64,000 nt of DNA, from assembly GCA_024336345.1 (NCBI GenBank), contig JANFOG010000014.1, forward strand, positions 868,001-932,000. Reading direction: 5' to 3'. The notes beneath the pieces are model-generated. The model saw nothing but the letters and a program-made list of their open reading frames with translations. It was not told the DNA's origin and made no database searches. The translations under genes and the position numbers were made by a program. Below, one piece after another: positions 58,603 to 64,000 of this stretch; the stretch's first letter is position 1, and every line of letters starts with the position of its first letter. The DNA comes from Mariannaea sp. PMI_226 (taxonomy: Eukaryota; Ascomycota; Sordariomycetes; Hypocreales; Nectriaceae).

Positions 58603-61090
58603 ATTGTCGCAGTTTCCAATGCTTCTCTTGCTTTGGAGACGGTTTAGAACAGCATTGCAGAAAGGAATAGGGACGGAGACCCAGGGTAGTAGTGTCAATG
58701 TTGCGTTGTAAGCAAATAATATAACCTTGAAAAGCAGTCCTTCTCCAGTCTGCCGGGAATACAACCCGAATCCACGGTTCTCCACACACACATCTGCCAG
58801 ATGCACTAACTACTCTATACACAGGACACAAGGCGAGCAATGACGAATCAAAAAATCCTTTTCTATGTGTATTTCCGGTTCAGTTGCTTACCTCCGCCAC
58901 AGCCATCGAAATGGTGGGAACCACCTCTCTCTGGCTCGGCGTTGCATGAGAGTGGGATAGTGGGACCCTGCCTGTGACATGTCTGTCTGCAAAACCTGTC
59001 ACTGAATGTGGGGTGGGCTATTGGGACGTCTGTGGGTCATCTGGGGACAACTAGCGCCGGGAGGCGTTGCTCTTCATCGGAGGAGACGACTGATTGATCC
59101 TTTTGATGGCCAACTCTGGGTGACATGCCGGGGAGGCATTCGGACTGGAGCTGAAGATGGCTTGGTCTCAAGGGGTGATGATGAACCACTAGGCAGGGCC
59201 CGCAAGGCGCCGAATCCAGCACTTGCAAAAATGTACAGTTAGATTCTTTCCGGGTCGATCAAGGTGGAAGCTTTGGGCAGGGGGACAAGGCACACGAGTT
59301 GGACCGCGTCCAAGCGATGTTGTTCGTAATAATGCCTTGATCTTGTTCGGGAATCGGGTCTTGGGCAAGCGAGGTGATGGGAAAGCGGCGAGGAGACGCG
59401 TTTGCGAGACTTTCGTAGTGCCGGGCTGAGGCTCCTGATAGCAATATCCCCGAAGTATACAGCAGTTCGGCAGCGGAGATCCAACAGCGAGAGCCTAAAG
59501 CCACACAACTTTTGAACTACTGCAGCACCCGAAGCACAGCAGAATTTGCTTTGAATTATTCTTTTCACATTCGGCCCAGAAGGCCTCTACCGTCCACCTT
59601 TGCATAAACAAGTCAGCACTAACCGGCACTATTCCCAGGATATCCTGCACAATTTTCCTGGGGATGCGGATGGTTGGGGAGTGTCGTGTGATCCCAAGAG
59701 CCTAATGGATAATGGATGGTGCTTCTCAATGCCAGTACCTGCATCAAATTCTTCATGTGCAAAAAGAATGGGAAGAGGATGATCAGATTCAGGTCCCATC
59801 CTTTGCATGCAATATGCAGTGTGCCAAGTCTATCATAGTAAGTTTCTTCAACTTGCCACCCACATCGCAAGTCCCGTGCGCCACCTCTGCCGAGCAAGCC
59901 AAGAGTCTTGAGGCGCATGCACCTGAGTTAGCATGCGCCACCGTATGACTTAGAGGTAGCATCGCCTTAGAAGACACCTCTAGAGGCGAAATGGAACGTC
60001 ACTTGTTCGGGCATCATCGTCTGTTCTTCGTCAGATAATTATCTAGGTTTCTTTTCTTTGCGTTTCTGCACTTAGGTTCTAGATGCGCTGCCGTGTGCGC
60101 TGCCGTGTGGCACAGCGGACGCACCCTGATCAATCGGGGACACATAGTAAAATTTCTGTTCTCGGGTTGCCGAAAAGAGGGCGCGTTTCACGTTCTTGGT
60201 AATGGTACCGAGTAACTACTGGCAGGCTGTGGATCTGATGGTGCGGCTCCAAGCCGTTACATCCCGCCGAACCGCTTGCCATTTGGGGCATAGGATACCA
60301 GAGCTGACAGACAAGCGATCATCACAATATCAACGAAGGCAAAATGGAAAGGATGCTCTGATAACTTGGGACAGCTAGTAAAACCAGGCACAGAAGATGG
60401 AAGGAGAGGGGAACGAGGTTTTCCTAAGGTATTTGGCCAGCAATTTTTTTTTCTGTTTTGAATTTTGATCGTTGTGGGAGTAAGTTGAGAGTTACGCCGA
60501 AGTTGAATTCTTCCAATGACACATAGTATCCCCTGTTGCCTCAAGTTTTTTTTTTTTTTTTCCAGAAGGTTGGTACGGCAGGTACCGCTTCCTCGGCCCT
60601 ACATGAAATCCCTGATCCCAAGGCAGGTACCTGCCTGAGGTGTACTTACCTACCTTGCCCAGGAGGTTATTGGTAAAGTCAGTCTTGAAAACTTCAAGTC
60701 TTCATCGTCTACGCATGTAATCCAAGGCCCCTTTTGGTATGGTTCATGAGATATCATGGTAGATATTCGTATTTGCTTTTTTCAATTCTCTAATCTGTAA
60801 TCTGTACGTGGGACCTGATCAGGAATCCCCAATAGCCAATGTATCTGGATATGTACTTGGGTACCATGGTGACTTGCTTACCCTAGTAACAAGAAGAGAG
60901 CCCACAACAGATACGTAACCTTGGAATCCACCAGAAGCAGGACACGGGACACCGTGCCCTCACAATCCTTGGAAACCTTGCAATCGCTGTTATATGTGAT
61001 CCGTGTGGTCGGGTACCTGAAACCAGTGACCCTCCTCTTCAACTCCCGTATACATGGTACAGGTACTCAGTTCACTCTCTCCGCTCAGCT

Positions 61091-61128
61091 TCATGTCAAG
61101 CTCATGTCAAGCTCATGTCAAGCTCATG
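61091..61128 (+). repeat. 11-bp tandem repeat, 3.4 copies
   Basis: TCATGTCAAGC is repeated three times exactly, followed by a partial fourth copy (TCATG). Confidence 0.9.
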
Positions 61129-62110
61129 CTGGAGGAAAAATTTCACGCAGCCGGTCTCTTCAGATCAAAGCCAAAAGCCACGCATCATCTGCATCATGGA
61201 CTAACACGAGTACTCTTCCTGTCGTCCGTAGGCATAGGCATTCTGTGAGCGAAGGAGATCAAAAGTGGTTATCTTCTCCGGCTGTAACCCTTGACTATGG
61301 TGTGTGATGTCGAGCATATGGTTGCGGCGTGGTAGCTACCCACCCCCCCTTTTCATAGCCAACACCTATCAAGAATATGTAGTGCACAGTAAATTCTTTC
61401 AAAATGTGCTCAAAGCTCTCTACGCAGGATCTGGGCACTTGCATTGACCTGAGCACTTACCCCACGTCTACTGGCATCTTCCCTCAGCACACAACTATCT
61501 GGAAGCTGGGTGCGCCTCCTTGGCTGATCCCATCTAGAACCAACGTAAGCTTTCCGCCCTCCGGCCATCCGTCCCCCTTTTCTTTTGTCTCTCTCTCCAG
61601 GATCTTTTCAACCTAGGCACTCAGCAAACGCTCCTATACCCTCCACTTGTAAAGCTTGGCGCACCTTAATGCATGTATGTCTTATGACCACGCAGGCAGG
61701 ATACTCCTCCAAGGTGGTCTTACAAAGCTCGAAGTAGGAACTTTGGCAAACACCCACCACGATCCTAGGAAAGCATGAAATCCTAAGAAAGCCTTCTTCA
61801 TGCTTCAGAATTTAGACAGACGTCCATGAGCTCCTCCGCAAACTCTTTCGCACTGCTTAAGCCAGACATTGCGCATCACTGCCGTGTGCGTATCCTCCTA
61901 GCCCCGGTGACCGGACCCAGGACAGGCACAGGACCGACTCCATAACCCAACGGAACTTGACGAGTTGCCAGTGCGGGATGTTTCCATCTGAGCCCACGTC
62001 CTACACCGGCGGTGTCGGTGTGGCGTTAGGCTAGACTTCCAAAGCGAGAACTGATTGCATATGTCCCCTGGTTGACAGCGAGGATCTTATTAACGAGCAG
62101 TCGACGATAG

Positions 62111-62449
62111 TGAAAAATTTCGACACAAGTTCCCATACCCACCAACACCCCAGATTTTGCCCCGGATATCGAAGCAGCGGCACGGATAGCATCTGCAACC
62201 AAGTCCAGTTTCGGTGGTCCAATACTTGCCAGCCTTGCACAACCCACAGCCTACATGTATCTCGAAGACCACCCCGACCTGCCCGATGTAGTCAAATCAT
62301 ATTCAGTTTTTTTTGACAAGATGAACTTGCTGGGGTATGGATATAATGTCTCTATGCGTTTCAACTATACCATGTCGCCATGTGAAAGACCCAACTTACC
62401 TCGGCCCCGCTTCGAGTTCTGCGGCCCTGAAAGTGGAGTTCGTATTTGA
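62111..62449 (+). pseudogene. Protein-like open segment without a start codon
   Basis: A frame bounded by TGA at 62108 and TGA at 62447 is open for 112 codons. It reads like real protein: IPTNTPDFAPDIEAAARIAS, then SSFGGPILASLAQPTAYMYL, EDHPDLPDVVKSYSVFFDKM and NLLGYGYNVSMRF. The first in-frame ATG is at 62255, mid-segment, so it is either an internal exon with neighbours I cannot place, or a fragment of a decayed gene. The antisense frame (62247-62026) is also open but looks like a shadow. I cannot name a family. Confidence 0.3.
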
Positions 62450-63113
62450 ATAGGTTTCGTCATTGCGAAAAGGGCCATCTAAACGAAGAGCACTGAAAAA
62501 ATTATCGCGTACCAGTTCATAATGTGTCATGCTTTACCAGAATCATAGACAGTCGGGAGCCTTCAGGAATTGAAGTGGACTTTCTCTGAATAATTCTGCC
62601 CTTGTGAGAATTCCTATCTCATCTAATCTTCCAAGTTGATGGAATCATCCACGAGGTACTGTATAAGTCAGATTGCACCCTCCAACCCGCAATGTACAAA
62701 TCACGCCGTCTAATCAAGCCTCGGTTGTCTACCCCATGTACTAGTTGCAACCTTCTTTCACCATACCCCTTAGGTCAATAGGAAGTTCTCTTGTAGATAC
62801 ATCCCGAGCTTGCCGCTGGATAGCTGTCCTCTTGCATCCCTGAATCCGGGGAAAGGTGGTGGGAAGGGGGCCATGATAGTCTGCCGGAGCATGTACTATG
62901 TACAAAATAACCTCACTCACGTGTTGATATACGATATGTGCATGAGGTTATACTACTGAATTACGAGACCTAAGAATACTAGCAGCAGCTTCCAGCTATT
63001 TTCCCCGCCACGAGCCAGTATGTGCTACTCGAGTAAAGAAAGCATTGCGACCCGTGAACACTCATCTGTTTCCCCCTTCTCCTTTTGCCATCTCATATCT
63101 CAAATGTCAGATA

Positions 63114-64000
63114 TCATGCTTCATCGACTTCGGGTCGTATGCTGAATTCGGTCGAGTCTGTTTCTATCTGGTACAGAGGTGGCATAGGTGCTAGGCGTCG
63201 ACCAATGAGCCTCTTAAAGTACCAGCGTAAGCGTTGCGTATAGTATCGAGCATGGTCGCGATTACGCACGCTAAATACAAGGTCCAGTTCTTCCAAAGTC
63301 ATGGCTTTGGTCTCTGGTAGAAGGAAATAGGCAAAGGTCCATCCAATCAGATTCCATGTCCCATACCAGAAGAAAGCATTTTGCCCTCCGAATGAGGCCA
63401 TCATCCTTGGCCACGTAAAACTGAGCAGGAAATTGAAGGTCCACGTGAGTGATGTCGCTGAAGCCATGCCCAGTGATCGAATGTGGAGAGGAAACGCCTC
63501 CGCGCTATAGGTAAACGGCACTGGACCCATGCCTGGGGAGTATAGGGCCATGAAAATATACATACTGGTGGCCAAAAGGGGGACACGGGTTTCTTCATCC
63601 TCAATTCGGAGGCTAAAGCCCGTCCAGAAGAGGCATATGGCCATTAAAGGAAATGTGAGAAGCAACAGATTTCGACGACCGAAAGTGTCAATCGTCCAGA
63701 CAGCCGGTAAAGCGAAGACCCAGTTGATTGCGCCTCCACCTAGTGAGGCAAACAAGGCTCTCGACCTAGAGTATCCGGCCATTTTGAAAATCTCGGTACT
63801 GTAGTAGGCAATAACGTTTACTACAAGAAATGAGGAGTCAGTTTTGGTGAGCTTTGGATCCAGAAAAATATGTTTCAACTCACTGCCACAGAACTGTTGC
63901 ATGAACATGCAAAACCACGCAGACTGTGCAGCCCTCCAGTTTCGTCTGATGGAGAATATTTCTCCAATTATATTATGTCCCTTATTGGTATTCTCTTCCA
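63114..64000 (-). CDS. MFS sugar transporter, C-terminal half (partial)
   Basis: The gene continues beyond the right edge. Exon parts 64000-63884 and 63820-63114 join in frame across a 63-bp intron (GTGAGT...TTGTAG). The splice produces MFMQQFCGINVIAYYSTEIF, the standard helix-7 motif of sugar porters. Also visible are DTFGRRNLL (the D-x-x-G-R-R loop), PGMGPVPFTYSAEAFPLHIR, SLTWTFNFLLSFTWP and the end motif LLPETKAMTLEELD. A cytoplasmic tail of about 50 residues follows. Upstream in frame the edge segment reads EENTNKGHNIIGEIFSIRRN, the central loop. This places the protein in the sugar-transporter branch of the major facilitator superfamily, in the plasma membrane. Which sugar it moves cannot be told. 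The intron is stop-free and a multiple of three. Confidence 0.92.
   Translation of the reverse strand, partial: EENTNKGHNIIGEIFSIRRNWRAAQSAWFCMFMQQFCGSELKHIFLDPKLTKTDSSFLVVNVIAYYSTEIFKMAGYSRSRALFASLGGGAINWVFALPAVWTIDTFGRRNLLLLTFPLMAICLFWTGFSLRIEDEETRVPLLATSMYIFMALYSPGMGPVPFTYSAEAFPLHIRSLGMASATSLTWTFNFLLSFTWPRMMASFGGQNAFFWYGTWNLIGWTFAYFLLPETKAMTLEELDLVFSVRNRDHARYYTQRLRWYFKRLIGRRLAPMPPLYQIETDSTEFSIRPEVDEA

Larger units (their letters stand above)
58603..63113. other. 4.5-kb gene-poor stretch
   Basis: The first 500 bases are the promoter of the rhodopsin-family gene. Beyond that I see only small frames. One of 78 codons starts at 59712 and contains a GTAAGT at 59838, so it might be a first exon. 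A more protein-like one at 62111-62449 is listed separately. An 11-bp tandem repeat lies at 61091-61128 and a T run near 60546-60561. No transposon is recognised. Confidence 0.45.

Overview
This window is nuclear DNA of a filamentous ascomycete (Pezizomycotina). A Sordariomycete, possibly of the Hypocreales, is likely, but that is inference from protein character only. The evidence is short (54-180 bp) GT-AG introns with CTAAC/CTGAC-type branch sites, fungal-specific families (Zn2Cys6 regulators, rhodopsin/Pth11-like membrane proteins, Asp f 4-like secreted protein, DUF7025-AAA ATPases) and fungal versions of core genes. I found no rRNA, convincing tRNA, CRISPR array or intact transposon.

Layout. 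1-48: probable N-terminus of a gene leaving on the left. 49-5932: gene-poor, with a 28-base G run. 5933-6757: Asp f 4-like secreted protein. 10853-14118: large AAA ATPase (1009 aa, 4 exons). 16533-17894: a six-exon rhodopsin-domain membrane protein that only appears after splicing. 19624-21291: DUF1308/UPF0415 (C7orf25-like) protein. 21419-23165 and 23745-26322: two Zn2Cys6 regulators in tandem. 27949-43671 is a dense housekeeping block: PDH E2, SEC7 ARF-GEF, a PSMD5/Hsm3-like protein, RNA polymerase III subunit Rpc31, nucleoporin Nup49 and polyadenylation factor Fip1, in divergent and convergent pairs. 43893-44816: SMP-30-like beta-propeller. 45-48 kb is a gene-poor island with a spliced 78-aa small gene and doubtful small ORFs. 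48273-51053: a second, shorter AAA ATPase (751 aa, 6 exons). Then come an unrecognised 245-aa protein, an M50B-like membrane peptidase, a METTL13-like methyltransferase, a second rhodopsin-domain protein, a 4.5-kb gene-poor stretch, and the C-terminal half of an MFS sugar transporter that runs off the right edge.

Functional links. PDH E2/SEC7, Hsm3-like/RPC31 and NUP49/FIP1 are divergent pairs with shared upstream regions; NUP49/FIP1 share only 377 bp. Several neighbours end tail-to-tail (DUF1308/TF1, SEC7/Hsm3-like, RPC31/NUP49, FIP1/SMP-30, AAA2/245-aa protein). Two families occur twice (DUF7025-AAA ATPases and rhodopsin-domain proteins).

I see no clear multi-gene novel system. The most interesting signals are: stop-free, frame-preserving introns in a Zn2Cys6 regulator, one of which splits the zinc cluster; an AUGA stop-start uORF at SEC7; the divergent AAA pair; and two genes (a six-exon rhodopsin-family gene and a 78-aa protein) visible only after intron removal. 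All gene models come from reading splice signals by eye.
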